64,000 nt of DNA from Paraburkholderia aspalathi (GTDB taxonomy: Bacteria; Pseudomonadota; Gammaproteobacteria; Burkholderiales; Burkholderiaceae). A model generated the notes under the pieces. That model made no database searches, was not told where the DNA came from, and worked only from the letters and a program-made list of their open reading frames with translations. Numbering within the stretch: the stretch's first letter is position 1; each line of letters begins with the position of its first letter. Shown here in pieces: positions 9,002-18,390 of this stretch. A program made the position numbers and the translations under genes. The stretch spans positions 1 through 64,000 of the forward strand of contig NZ_FPBH01000013.1 of the NCBI RefSeq assembly GCF_900116445.1, given 5' to 3'.

Positions 9002-9163
9002 GTCTACCCCTCATGTTGACGGATTCGGGTTGAACAGGCGCGAATCGAATTCGACCATTTGCAAAATCGACCGTTCCGAGACGAATGAAACGCGTCACAT
9101 ATCGGTAGAAATTTCGCCCTCCAAAAAGACGGCGTCTCGCGGTTACTGTCACTACCCGATGGG

Positions 9164-9703
9164 TTACTCCGAGAAGACGTACTTCCCATTCAATTTTTTA
9201 GGTGCAATGAAATTGAAATCAGGAAAGATCCGGGTTCTGACGTACCAGATGTAGGCGAACAACCCCACCCCGATCAGACAACCAATCAAGGTTGACATGG
9301 GATGTTCCGCAAAGTCCGTGAACTGCCTTGGCAATTGCGTAATCGCCAAAATCAGATAGGCGTTGTAGGCGCCGACATTGTTCTTCGTAAAACCCCAGAC
9401 GAACAACAGGGAAATCGCCACAGCCACCGCCGCGACGATCAACCCCGCCACGGCAGATATCTCGCTGCCAACGGCGTATCCCGCCAACAAGCCAACAATG
9501 ACCTGCAACCACGCGATGACCCGAACGGCAATCAGATGGCCGCGGTTTGCACGGCATCGTTCAGGATCTGCGTGCGCTGCGATGAAATAGGCAAGCAGAC
9601 GATCCTTGACGCCTTGTCCCGTCAACCTGGTGAACACTTCGGATTTCGCAACCCCATTCGATAGAAGCTGCACGACCTGAGCTTTGATTTCTTTTCGATT
9701 CAT
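9164..9703 (-). CDS. Multi-pass inner-membrane protein of unknown function
   Basis: 179 residues. A cytoplasmic N-terminal helical segment (MNRKEIKAQVVQLLSNGVAK, about residues 1-50) is followed by four predicted membrane helices, beginning about 55, 77, 105 and 135. The start at 9703 has GGGGTGGAGTCA before it; a further in-frame ATG at 9712 is less well spaced. No family name can be given. It is followed by the gene for the exported protein at 9001, same strand, with a 162-base gap. Confidence 0.72.
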   Translation of the reverse strand: MNRKEIKAQVVQLLSNGVAKSEVFTRLTGQGVKDRLLAYFIAAHADPERCRANRGHLIAVRVIAWLQVIVGLLAGYAVGSEISAVAGLIVAAVAVAISLLFVWGFTKNNVGAYNAYLILAITQLPRQFTDFAEHPMSTLIGCLIGVGLFAYIWYVRTRIFPDFNFIAPKKLNGKYVFSE

Positions 9704-9930
9704 TGACTCCACCCCTATGTTTTTTGGTAACGGTCAAAACGCCCTGATTCATTCGCTATGCATAGCGATACGCCAGGACAAGGCGAAATATTACCTGTTG
9801 CGCGAGAAGGAGAGGGGAGATCAATTCACGTCCGCATGCAAAGTCGCAGTGCGGCTTGTAAAGGCGCAATGCGTTGCGTATGGTCATACGTGGGTCACCG
9901 ATCACGAATTTGAAATCTGACTGGCCGACT

Positions 9931-9942
9931 ATTCACGTGAAT
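9931..9942. promoter_or_regulatory. Perfect 12-bp palindrome before the beta-propeller gene
   Basis: ATTCACGTGAAT is a perfect palindrome ending 28 bases before the ATG at 9971. It is short and could be chance, but its place fits a repressor or LuxR-type site. Confidence 0.3.
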
Positions 9943-9970
9943 GATCACTACGTTCTGGAGAGCATCAGTC

Positions 9971-11911
9971 ATGATTGAGAAAAAACGAATTCATGCTGTG
10001 CTACTCGCCGCAGCGATCACCACGATTGCGACGATTGCGCCGGCGTGTCAGGCGGAAAACACCACCGACTGGCTGGCGAACACCTATGGCACCCTCGCAG
10101 CCCACGTGGGTAACACGGCGCGTTCCATGTGGGTCGCGCCGGAAGGCGTGATCTATACGGCCTCCATGTGGGATGAGTACGAGGGTGGCGTCGCTATCTA
10201 CCAGGCTGGCAAGAGCCTCGGCTCGATGGGCGCGCATGGCGAGTTTCAGGGCAGCGCGATCACGGGCAACGCGACGTCGATCTTTGTGGCGCTGCAGCCC
10301 GGCGGGACGTACGGAAGCGGTGCGGTGGGACGATACAACCGCACCACCAAGGCTCGTGATCTATTGATTCAGATCAGCGCGTCGAACAATCAGCCTCGGG
10401 TCGACGTCGTCACTGGACTCGCCACGGCGGGCTCGCTCCTCTATGCGAGCGACTTCTATGGCAACCGCGTCCGGATCTTCACTACCGGCGGTGTCTGGCA
10501 GCGGGACATCAACATCACGGGCCCGGGCGCTCTCGCACTGGATGGCGCAGGCAATGTTTGGGTCGCGCAGAAGAGTGAGGGCTCGATCGTCGGGTTCAGT
10601 CCGACCGGTGCCCTGTTGAACACCATCCGGATGCCAAGTGGGTCGCTGCCATCGGCGCTCTATTTCGATGCGTCGTCGGGGCAGCTCATGGTCGGAGACG
10701 AAGGTACCGACATGAACATCAAGCGCTACAAGGTCTCGGGCACACCGACGTTAGCCGGCACGTTCGGCATTCAAGGCGGTTATCTCGACACCACGACGGG
10801 AATCAAAGGGCAGGTTGGCGACAAGCGCTTCACGCGCGTCGTTGGCATCGGCAAGGACACCGCAGGCAACCTCTATGTGCTCAACAACCCGTGGGGCGGA
10901 AGCTGGGACCTCGGCCGCGACGGCGGCACCGACATTCACTCCTACAACACTTCGGGTCGTCTGCAGTGGAAGCTTCAGTCTCTCAACTTTGAGGGGATCG
11001 CCGCTCCGGACCCGGGTACCGACGGCGTCTATTTTTATGGCGGCACCAACATCTACACCGGCACCGCTGGGGGAACCTTCGTAGCGAACACTGTCGATCC
11101 GATCGCCTATCCATCCGATCCGCGCATCAACATCAACGATCGCTCACGAGATGAGCACTTCGGTCAACTTGCCTCCGTCGGCGCCAACCGAATCCTTGTA
11201 GCGTCCGGCCAGAATCCCGATATCTACTACTTCTTCCACTTCAATGCTGCGAATGGCTACATTGCAATACCGGACGCCACGCTTCCCGGTCCGGCGTTCA
11301 AGACGGCCGCATCGGTCAGGGACGGATTCTGCATCGACAGCAAAGGAGGCGTGTGGGCTGGCCTCGACAAGACTGGTTACATCTACCACTATCCGTTGAT
11401 CGGCTTCGACGCTAGCGGCAAGCCAACATGGGGACCCGGTGTCCCTATTCGCATTCCCGATAGCATCAAGCCGTTGACGCGAATCGTCTACCTCGCGGAC
11501 AGCGACACGATGATTCTCGGACAGGGCGTTGTTGGGGGGACGGACTGGACAGCGATAGGCACGCGGATCGAGGTGTATCACGGCTGGAGCGCGGGCAACA
11601 CCACGACGCCTAATCCGGTGATCAAGCTCCCCCATGTCGGCGCCAAGTCGATTGACGCAGCCGGCAGCTATCTCTTCGTCGGCTACTGGTTCGGTACCGG
11701 GCAAGCTTTGCCGAACATCGATGCGTTCAATCTCGCTACAGGCAATCTCGACACCACGCTGGTCAACACCAATACCGCTAAAGTCGACGCCAGCAGTGCT
11801 ATCGATTCGATGTATGGCGTCAGGGCATACCTTCGATCGACGGGTGAGTACGTGGTGACGAAGAACAACGTTAAGGGGTCCAGTATTACTGTCTATCGGT
11901 GGACGCCCTGA
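9971..11911 (+). CDS. Exported NHL/SMP-30-like beta-propeller protein
   Basis: 646 residues. A signal peptide (MIEKKRIHAVLLAAAITTIA, cleavage probably near the CQA at about 28) precedes repeats of the type GIGKDTAGNLYVLNNPWGG, ALDGAGNVWVAQKSEGSIVG and CIDSKGGVWAGLDKTGYIYH. These are propeller blades seen in NHL, SMP-30 and Vgb-like proteins. Such proteins act as binding scaffolds or lactonases in the periplasm; no catalytic residue set is identifiable. The ATG at 9971 is chosen over 9941 because it begins the signal peptide. It converges on the GST gene, 26 bases away. Confidence 0.8.
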   Translation: MIEKKRIHAVLLAAAITTIATIAPACQAENTTDWLANTYGTLAAHVGNTARSMWVAPEGVIYTASMWDEYEGGVAIYQAGKSLGSMGAHGEFQGSAITGNATSIFVALQPGGTYGSGAVGRYNRTTKARDLLIQISASNNQPRVDVVTGLATAGSLLYASDFYGNRVRIFTTGGVWQRDINITGPGALALDGAGNVWVAQKSEGSIVGFSPTGALLNTIRMPSGSLPSALYFDASSGQLMVGDEGTDMNIKRYKVSGTPTLAGTFGIQGGYLDTTTGIKGQVGDKRFTRVVGIGKDTAGNLYVLNNPWGGSWDLGRDGGTDIHSYNTSGRLQWKLQSLNFEGIAAPDPGTDGVYFYGGTNIYTGTAGGTFVANTVDPIAYPSDPRININDRSRDEHFGQLASVGANRILVASGQNPDIYYFFHFNAANGYIAIPDATLPGPAFKTAASVRDGFCIDSKGGVWAGLDKTGYIYHYPLIGFDASGKPTWGPGVPIRIPDSIKPLTRIVYLADSDTMILGQGVVGGTDWTAIGTRIEVYHGWSAGNTTTPNPVIKLPHVGAKSIDAAGSYLFVGYWFGTGQALPNIDAFNLATGNLDTTLVNTNTAKVDASSAIDSMYGVRAYLRSTGEYVVTKNNVKGSSITVYRWTP

Positions 11912-11937
11912 ATTGCACGAGGTTTTTCAACAGGCTG

Positions 11938-12600
11938 CTAGTTAAGTCCTTGAAGGAAATCGGGGACCGCGTTTCCAATCGAGGCAAGATATCCCGCCAT
12001 AGCAACGGCAACTTTTCGCACGGCAGGACGTGCGGTCATCCGTTCACGCCAAGCCAGCAGGTTGGGCGTTTCTCCTGTTATCGGCGCGCCCTTGCGCGCG
12101 CCGAACAACTGCGCCATGTAAAACGCAATGTCGGCATAGGAATAGGTCTCGGCCAGAAATTCTCGATTCGCGAGAACTCGTTCCATGCGTCGATAATATT
12201 GCAACGCTTCGTTGCGCGCGGTCTGCGCCGCAGGATCATCCGGCGCATCTTCAAGACCCATCAGTCGGACAATGTGAGGGAAATAGATTTCATCGCTGCA
12301 GTGTTCGAGCTGACGCGCGATGGCGCGCGCCTTTGGATGCGCCGGCCATAAGGCGGGATCGGGCTTCAGGTCCTCAAGATACTCGAATATTTGCGTGGAA
12401 TCGAAAATCTCCAGGTTGCCGTCTATCAGTACCGGCACCTGATGCTTCGGATTGACGCGCAATACATCTGGATGTTTGGGGTTGTAACCGCGCAGCTGGT
12501 CAAACGGCGCCATCACCAGCTCGAAGTCGATGCCCTTCTCGTGCGCCGCGATCTCGACCTTGGCGCCGAACATGCTCAGGGGTCCGGAAATTATTTTCAT
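11938..12600 (-). CDS. Glutathione S-transferase family protein
   Basis: 220 residues with a thioredoxin-like N-terminal domain (1-80) carrying the cis-proline and gamma-Glu site (QVPVLIDGNLEIFDSTQI: Val-Pro and Asp-Ser-Thr) and an all-helical C-terminal domain. Catalyses glutathione conjugation or reduction of small electrophiles in the cytoplasm; substrate unknown. A frame open to 12669 exists, but the start at 12600 matches the domain start and is preceded by AGAGAGACAA. It is divergent from the WYL regulator, which is likely its controller through the palindrome at 12667-12685. Confidence 0.9.
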   Translation of the reverse strand: MKIISGPLSMFGAKVEIAAHEKGIDFELVMAPFDQLRGYNPKHPDVLRVNPKHQVPVLIDGNLEIFDSTQIFEYLEDLKPDPALWPAHPKARAIARQLEHCSDEIYFPHIVRLMGLEDAPDDPAAQTARNEALQYYRRMERVLANREFLAETYSYADIAFYMAQLFGARKGAPITGETPNLLAWRERMTARPAVRKVAVAMAGYLASIGNAVPDFLQGLN

Positions 12601-12666
12601 TTGTCTCTCTTCAATTGATTTGATGATCGAGCAGATTAGGGGTGTGGCAGATAATAAGTCCGTTAA

Positions 12667-12685
12667 CATGACACCTTATGTCATG
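12667..12685. promoter_or_regulatory. Perfect inverted repeat in the GST/WYL divergent promoter
   Basis: CATGACA, spacer CCTTA, TGTCATG. Seven-base perfect arms, centred between the two divergent genes and 24 bases before the WYL regulator's ATG at 12709. A dimeric helix-turn-helix protein such as the neighbouring WYL regulator would be expected to bind here and control both genes. Confidence 0.6.
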
Positions 12686-12708
12686 TATTTTTAGGTAGGG
12701 TGTCGTTT

Positions 12709-13686
12709 ATGAAAGCCAGCCGCCTTTTGTCGATCATGATGATGCTGCAAGCGCGCGGGCGTATGACCGCACCGGTTTTGGCTGAAGCACTGGAGGTTTC
12801 CGAGCGCACGATCTTGCGCGATATCGATCAGCTCTCCACTGCTGGCGTGCCCATTTGGGGGGATCGAGGTCGCAATGGAGGATTTCAATTGCGCGAGGGT
12901 TGGAGTACCGATCTCACAGGGCTCACGGAGCACGAAGCGCACGCGCTGTTTCTGGCAGGTTTGCCTGGGCCTGCGACAGAACTGGGCTTGGACGGCATGG
13001 CAACCTCGGCGCGGCTAAAGATGATTGCCAGCCTGTCTCCAGACTCGCGCGAGCAGGCTGATCGTGTCGCCAGCCGACTGCACATTGACACGGTGGATTG
13101 GTACCGTGCGCAAGAAACGCCGTTATTTCTGCGTGAAGTCGCCAATGCCGTTTGGGGCTCGTACCGTATCGAAGTGAAGTACGAGAGTTGGCAAGGTTTA
13201 TCCAGCCGCGAACTTGAACCGCTTGGTTTGGTTGTCAAGGGAGGTGCTTGGTATCTGATAGCCAAGATGGTAGGCAGGCCCGGCGCACTGACTTTTCGGC
13301 TAGCGAATATTAGTGAACTCAAGACCTCCCGCCGTCGTTTCAAGCGTCCTGCGCGATTTGATCTGGCGAAGCACTGGCGTGACGCCATGAACCGGTACGA
13401 GACTGATCTTTATCGGCTGACGGCACATATCGCCGTGTCGCCGCGCGGCGAGAACTGGCTGGCCAACGCACGTATTAGAACCGCTCCAGTTTTGCAGGGT
13501 GCAGGTAGTGCGGAGGTGCCATCAGGATGGAAAGAATTTTTGATGCCTATCGAATCCATCGAGCACGGCGCGCGGAAGCTGCTGGAATACGGTTCAAATT
13601 TGAAAGTCGTAGGGCCGCAGGAACTTAAGAATAAATTTTTGGAAGAGTTGTCTCAGTTGAAAGCGCTCTATAAGAAGGGAGCATGA
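12709..13686 (+). CDS. YafY-type HTH regulator with WYL domain
   Basis: 325 residues. A DeoR-like winged helix at 1-60 (LAEALEVSERTILRDIDQL, then the wing WGDRGRNGGFQL) is followed by a WYL ligand-binding domain at about 135-215, whose key Trp-Tyr-Leu appears as GAWYLIAKM. WYL proteins sense small molecules or nucleic acids; several YafY-type members sit beside and control a GST or related enzyme. ATG 12709 has TAGGTAGGG upstream; a GTG at 12700 is also in frame. Six bases separate its stop from the convergent ABC gene. Confidence 0.88.
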   Translation: MKASRLLSIMMMLQARGRMTAPVLAEALEVSERTILRDIDQLSTAGVPIWGDRGRNGGFQLREGWSTDLTGLTEHEAHALFLAGLPGPATELGLDGMATSARLKMIASLSPDSREQADRVASRLHIDTVDWYRAQETPLFLREVANAVWGSYRIEVKYESWQGLSSRELEPLGLVVKGGAWYLIAKMVGRPGALTFRLANISELKTSRRRFKRPARFDLAKHWRDAMNRYETDLYRLTAHIAVSPRGENWLANARIRTAPVLQGAGSAEVPSGWKEFLMPIESIEHGARKLLEYGSNLKVVGPQELKNKFLEELSQLKALYKKGA

Positions 13687-13692
13687 GATCCG

Positions 13693-16600
13693 CTACGCGG
13701 CAACCACGCCGGACTGATGCGCAACGAGGCGCGCATAGACTCCTCCGGCATTCAACAACGCGTCATGCGAGCCCGCCTCGATGACTCGCCCGGCATCCAT
13801 GACCAGAATCGTGTCGGCGTTCTGAATCGTGGACAGACGGTGCGCGATGATGATCGAGGTGCGCTCCGCCATCAATTCGTCGAGGGCGGCGCGGATCTGT
13901 TGCTCGCTGATCGTGTCGAGATGCGAGGTCGCTTCATCCATGATCAGGATTGGCGCATCCTTGAGGAAGGCGCGTGCAATCGCCACCCGCTGACGCTGCC
14001 CGCCTGACAACTGCACGCCACGCTCGCCCACCCGAGTGGCGAGGCCGTCCGGCAAACGGTCGACGAACTCGCTCAGCGCGGCCCGGTCCAGGGCGCGGCG
14101 GACATCTGCATCGGACACGTCGCGCCCGGCGAGGCGGATGTTTGCCTCCAGCGTGTCGTTGAATAGGTAGGTATCCTGTGCGACCAGCGCGATATGGTTG
14201 CGCAGGTCGGCGAGTCGCAGTTGGCGCAAATCGATGCCACCCAGCTTGATCGCGCCTTGCTGCGGATCCCAGAAGCGCAGCAGCAGATTGGCGACCGTCG
14301 ACTTGCCCGCGCCCGAGGCGCCGACCAGTGCCACGGTGCTGCCGGGACGCACGGCAAAGCTCACCCGGTCCAACGCCGGGGCGCTGCGGCCCGGGTAGGC
14401 GAAGCTCACCGAGTGGAGCTGCACTTGCGGATTCGCGGGCACCGGCAGGTCGCCATCGGTCACCGGCTCGGCCTCTGCTTCGACGACATGCAACCGGCGC
14501 GTGGAGGCGATCGTATCGGCCAACTGGCGCGCCACCTGGCCAATTTCCGCAACGGGCATGAAGGCCGCGACGGCGACCAGCACCAGCAACGGCAGCCATT
14601 CGTGGGCAAACCAGCCCCGCGAGGCGAGCACCGCGCCCAACAAGGCGACCGCAAGTCCTCCCAGGCCGGTCGCCACTTCGAGGGCGGCGCTCTGCCGCGA
14701 CAGGTCGTCCAGCAGCGCCGAGCGCTGCTTCTGGTAAGCCGCTATATCGGCGAGGAATACGGCGCGGCGTCGCCCCGTTGCCTGGAAGGCGGCGAGTTCG
14801 GCGAGGCCCTGGATCGTCTCCGTGAGATGCGCGCCAAGCTGCCCCAATGCAGCGCGTGCGAGGCCGCCGAGACGGTCGATCTTGCTGCGTGCGAACACCG
14901 GCGTCAGACCGGCCCAGGCGAGGAAGGGCAGCAGCACCAGCGCGAGCGGCCAGGCCGCCCATGCCAGCAGCGCCAGCACGCTGGCGGGAATCAGCACCGC
15001 GACGAAAGCCGGGGCCACGGTATGCGCGTAGAAATACTCGACCGTCTCCACGTCCTGGGTGGCCAGCGCCACCAGGTCGCCGGAACGGCGGCGCAGCAGA
15101 TAGGCAGGCGCGAGACGCTCGAGCTTGGCGAACAGGGCGATGCGCATTTCCGCCAGCAGGCGGTAAGCCATGTCATGGGCGAGCCAGGATTCCAGCCAGT
15201 GCAGCGTTGCCGCGACCGGGGCCGCGCACAACAGCCCGACGATCAACCCCAGGACCGGCCGTCCCGAGGCGACGCCGGCAACGATGAGCGCGCCCAGCAC
15301 GCCGACTCCGATGAAGCTCAGCACCCGGCCGATGCCGCACAGCACGGTCAGCGTCAGCTTCATTCGCCATGGCCTGACGAAGCGCAACAAGGTGCGCAAT
15401 GTATCGCCCCAGCCGATCGCGGCGGCGTCTTCGGAGAGCGGCCGCACTTGCGGCCCCGACGACACCGCCGCGGCGCGCGCCGGTTCGATTACCGCCGGGC
15501 GTTCGCCTGCCGCGGCGACCTGCGGTCCCATCAGGCGGCGATACGCGCCCGCACGGACGATCAATTCGGCATGCGTGCCGCTCTCGACCACGCGCCCCTG
15601 TTCCAGCACGAGGATCCGGTCGGCGCCGATTACGCTCGACAGGCGGTGTGCCAGGATCAAGGTGGTGCGGCCTCGCATCAACCGGTCCAGCGCTTGCTGG
15701 ATGACCGCTTCGTTCTCAGCATCGACGGCGGAGAGCGCTTCGTCCAGCACGAGGATCGGCGCGTCGCGCAGCAGTGCGCGGGCAATCGCGATGCGCTGAC
15801 GCTGGCCGCCGGAGAGCGTGGCGCCGCGTTCGCCGATGCGCGTCGCATAACCATCGGGCAGCGCGCTAATGAAGTCGTGGATGTTGGCCGCGCCGGCCGC
15901 GGCGACCATGTCGGCGTCGCTGGCGTCATGCCGGCCGAGCCGCAGATTGTCGGCGATCGTGCCGTCGAACAGCGTGGTGTCCTGCGCGACGATCGCGATC
16001 ATGCCGCGCACCTGATCGGGGTCGAGCGTGCGGATATCGTGGCCACCAATGTTGATCGAACCGGCCTGCGCATCGTGCTGCCGCAACAGCAGGCGCAGGA
16101 TGGTCGATTTCCCTGCGCCGCTCGGTCCGACGATCCCCACCGTCTCGCCGGCGGCGATCTCAAAGCTCAACCCGGCATGGGCGTCCGCGCGGCGGCCCGG
16201 ATAGGCAAAGCCGACGTTGTCGAACGCGATGCTCGGTGTCAGGTCCGGCACGTGCGCCGCGCCGCCGGCCGGGGCGCCGCTGCGGGCTTCCAGCAGCGTA
16301 TGGATGGCGTTCGCCGCCGACTGGCCGATCATGCCCTGATGCAGCACCGAGCGCAGATCGCGCAACGGCCGAAAGATCTCGGTGCCGGCCATCAGGATGA
16401 TCAACAAGGCTTCCAGACTCATTTCGCCGTGCTGCACCCGCCATGCACCCACCGCAATCGCGGCCGCGGCTCCGAGCCCGGTGCCGAGGTCGGTGAAGAA
16501 GCGCGTGAGCAGACCCAGCGCGAGGACCCAGAATGTGCTGTCGGACAGGGCTCTCGCACGTTCGGCAAGCTTGCGCGCGAAGGCGTCGCTCTGGCCGAAG

Positions 16601-17229
16601 GCCTTGAGCGTCGGCAGACCCTGCACCGCGTCGAGGAACTCTTCGCCGAACGCCTTGAACGCAGCCGCGCGGGCGATCGCCGCGTGCTTGTCGGCGTTGT
16701 GGACCAGCATCGGCAGCGCGAGCGTCGCGAGCGCGGCGACCAGCAGTACCGCGGCGGTCGGCACGTCCCACCATGCCAGCACGGCGAAGATCACCACCGG
16801 CGCGCAGGCGGCGATGATGAGCTGCGGCACGTAAGCGCCGAAGAAGGTCTGCAACTGCTCCACGCCGTCGATGACGGCGAGCATCACGCCGCCGGTCCGC
16901 TCGGCGCCGAACCAGGCGGGGCCAAGTTCGGCGATGCGGTCGAACAGGCGCGCGCGCAACACCGACTGAACGCGTCCGGCCGTGCCCTGCGCGAGGACGA
17001 CCCGGCGATGGTCGAGCGCGGCCCGCAGCAACATGCAGGCGACCGTGCCGGCTGCGGCAAGCGCAATCTGCTGCGGCGGCGCGCCTTCGAACGCCAGCGC
17101 GAGAACCCGACCGAGGAACACGAAGCGCAGAACGCCGAAGCCCATGGCGATCAGGCCCAGGGCTACTGCGCCGGCAACGCGCAGCCGCAGCCCCGCCATC
17201 ATCATCCATAGCCTGCTGTCGAAATACAT
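13693..17229 (-). CDS. CydDC-like ABC exporter with both halves in one chain
   Basis: 1178 residues. Two complete ABC exporter modules occur in tandem: six membrane helices then a nucleotide-binding domain (Walker A GPSGAGKST near 370, signature LSGGQRQR near 480), then a second membrane domain from about 620 and a second NBD (Walker A GASGAGKST near 980, same signature, and an Asp-Glu Walker B in each). The order and sequence recall CydD followed by CydC, which export cysteine and glutathione for cytochrome bd assembly, but normally as two genes, and no cydAB is here. The start at 17229 has a perfect GGAGG site; 27 bases of further upstream frame lack one. The divergent LysR gene at 17345 may control it. 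Confidence 0.85.
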   Translation of the reverse strand: MYFDSRLWMMMAGLRLRVAGAVALGLIAMGFGVLRFVFLGRVLALAFEGAPPQQIALAAAGTVACMLLRAALDHRRVVLAQGTAGRVQSVLRARLFDRIAELGPAWFGAERTGGVMLAVIDGVEQLQTFFGAYVPQLIIAACAPVVIFAVLAWWDVPTAAVLLVAALATLALPMLVHNADKHAAIARAAAFKAFGEEFLDAVQGLPTLKAFGQSDAFARKLAERARALSDSTFWVLALGLLTRFFTDLGTGLGAAAAIAVGAWRVQHGEMSLEALLIILMAGTEIFRPLRDLRSVLHQGMIGQSAANAIHTLLEARSGAPAGGAAHVPDLTPSIAFDNVGFAYPGRRADAHAGLSFEIAAGETVGIVGPSGAGKSTILRLLLRQHDAQAGSINIGGHDIRTLDPDQVRGMIAIVAQDTTLFDGTIADNLRLGRHDASDADMVAAAGAANIHDFISALPDGYATRIGERGATLSGGQRQRIAIARALLRDAPILVLDEALSAVDAENEAVIQQALDRLMRGRTTLILAHRLSSVIGADRILVLEQGRVVESGTHAELIVRAGAYRRLMGPQVAAAGERPAVIEPARAAAVSSGPQVRPLSEDAAAIGWGDTLRTLLRFVRPWRMKLTLTVLCGIGRVLSFIGVGVLGALIVAGVASGRPVLGLIVGLLCAAPVAATLHWLESWLAHDMAYRLLAEMRIALFAKLERLAPAYLLRRRSGDLVALATQDVETVEYFYAHTVAPAFVAVLIPASVLALLAWAAWPLALVLLPFLAWAGLTPVFARSKIDRLGGLARAALGQLGAHLTETIQGLAELAAFQATGRRRAVFLADIAAYQKQRSALLDDLSRQSAALEVATGLGGLAVALLGAVLASRGWFAHEWLPLLVLVAVAAFMPVAEIGQVARQLADTIASTRRLHVVEAEAEPVTDGDLPVPANPQVQLHSVSFAYPGRSAPALDRVSFAVRPGSTVALVGASGAGKSTVANLLLRFWDPQQGAIKLGGIDLRQLRLADLRNHIALVAQDTYLFNDTLEANIRLAGRDVSDADVRRALDRAALSEFVDRLPDGLATRVGERGVQLSGGQRQRVAIARAFLKDAPILIMDEATSHLDTISEQQIRAALDELMAERTSIIIAHRLSTIQNADTILVMDAGRVIEAGSHDALLNAGGVYARLVAHQSGVVAA

Positions 17230-17307
17230 TCCTGCCTCCGGTCGGATTAGTGCCATATCGGCGTTATGCGACGTTACCCCGCGCGACAGGGACAGGCAAA
17301 AGATGGT

Positions 17308-17336
17308 TTTTCAAGGGGTGTTGAATATCCTACAAT
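17308..17336 (+). promoter_or_regulatory. Candidate promoter giving a leaderless LysR mRNA
   Basis: TTTTCA (17308-17313) and TACAAT (17331-17336) are spaced by exactly 17 bases. The expected start site, 7-9 bases after the -10, falls at about 17343-17345, on the ATG itself. No ribosome site precedes the ATG, so translation from a leaderless message is plausible. Confidence 0.4.
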
Positions 17337-17344
17337 ACCTCCCT

Positions 17345-18235
17345 ATGTCCAATATCCCTCCACTCACAGCGTTGCGCGCCTTCGAGGCGGCGGTGCGGCT
17401 CGGCGGCTTCGCCCGCGCGGCGGCCGAGTTGAATGTCTCAACCAGCGCCGTGAGCCATCAGATCCGCGGGCTGGAAGAGTCGCTCGGCGCGCGCCTGTTG
17501 GAGCGCAGCACGGGCCTCGGCGGCATTCGCCTGACACCGGCGGGGGCCAGCCTGTTGCCGGCGGCGAGCGGCGCGCTTTCGCTGCTGGAAGAGGCCTGTG
17601 CGCAGATCAAAGGCGTCGCCAGACGGCTGACCGTGTCGGCAAATGTGCCGTTCTCGACGATGTGGCTCGCTCGCCGTCTTGCCGAGTTTTCCGCCAGCCA
17701 TCCGGACACGCCATTGAACGCCATCATTCAGGATGGCGAACCAGATTTTGCTGGACACGCCATCGACCTCGCCGTCGTGCACGTACCTGAACGCGCGCTG
17801 CGTCCGGATGACGTCGTCCTTTTGCGGGAGGATGTGTTTCCGGTGTGCAGTCCTGAGCTGCACCCATTCGCATCCAAGGCGGTTTGTCGTTGTCGCCTGC
17901 TTCAGGAGGTGCACGAGAATGCCCCTGAAATCGATTGGCGTAGCTGGTCGGGGGAGTTCGGTCTGCCAGACGATTTTGAAACGAAGATCGTTCGCTATAG
18001 CAGCTTCAGCCAGGTGATTGGTGCGGCAGTCGGAGGCGCTGGACTGGCGCTCGGACGCTCGCCGCTGATTGACCCGGAACTGCGCAGTGGGCGTCTGGTA
18101 CGCCTCTTTCCTGTTCTGTCCCGACCGGCTTCCTGGCGCTTTGTCTTGCGTCGCGGACCAACGCGCAGGCATCGAATGCTTGATACCTTGATCGAGTTTC
18201 TTCGCGCGGAGGCGACAGCGCACGGCGATGTTTAA
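17345..18235 (+). CDS. LysR-family regulator of the GcvA type
   Basis: 296 residues. The N-terminal helix-turn-helix (LTALRAFEAAVRLGGFARAA, NVSTSAVSHQIRGLEESLG) has the spacing typical of GcvA/TrpI-like LysR proteins, with the effector domain from about 92 to 290. The long upstream frame is an antisense shadow of the ABC gene, and ATG 17345 is the domain start. Divergent from the ABC exporter, so probable regulator of it; the ligand is unknown. Confidence 0.9.
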   Translation: MSNIPPLTALRAFEAAVRLGGFARAAAELNVSTSAVSHQIRGLEESLGARLLERSTGLGGIRLTPAGASLLPAASGALSLLEEACAQIKGVARRLTVSANVPFSTMWLARRLAEFSASHPDTPLNAIIQDGEPDFAGHAIDLAVVHVPERALRPDDVVLLREDVFPVCSPELHPFASKAVCRCRLLQEVHENAPEIDWRSWSGEFGLPDDFETKIVRYSSFSQVIGAAVGGAGLALGRSPLIDPELRSGRLVRLFPVLSRPASWRFVLRRGPTRRHRMLDTLIEFLRAEATAHGDV

Positions 18236-18390
18236 TCGGTGCGCGCAGGTGGTGTGCTGCCCGAGACACCGCGTTGCGTGATGTCCTGACACAATCGATC
18301 GCCTGAACCTTTGTCCGGTGCGGTTTAAACGACGGCCCCTAAGCTAAACGAAGCCCGAGTGGCTCAGAACAATGCTGCACAGGAGATTAC

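Noticed and set aside
9684-9920. Small plus-strand frame before the beta-propeller gene
   Set aside because: Overlaps the start of the divergent membrane-protein gene and has no recognisable fold.
14194-17211. A 1005-codon open frame on the plus strand
   Set aside because: It is the antisense shadow of the ABC exporter gene; the composition is Arg/Gln/Gly/His-rich and there is no domain or ribosome site.
13693-17229. Symbol cydDC
   Set aside because: Fused arrangement, no cydAB nearby and possible different cargo.
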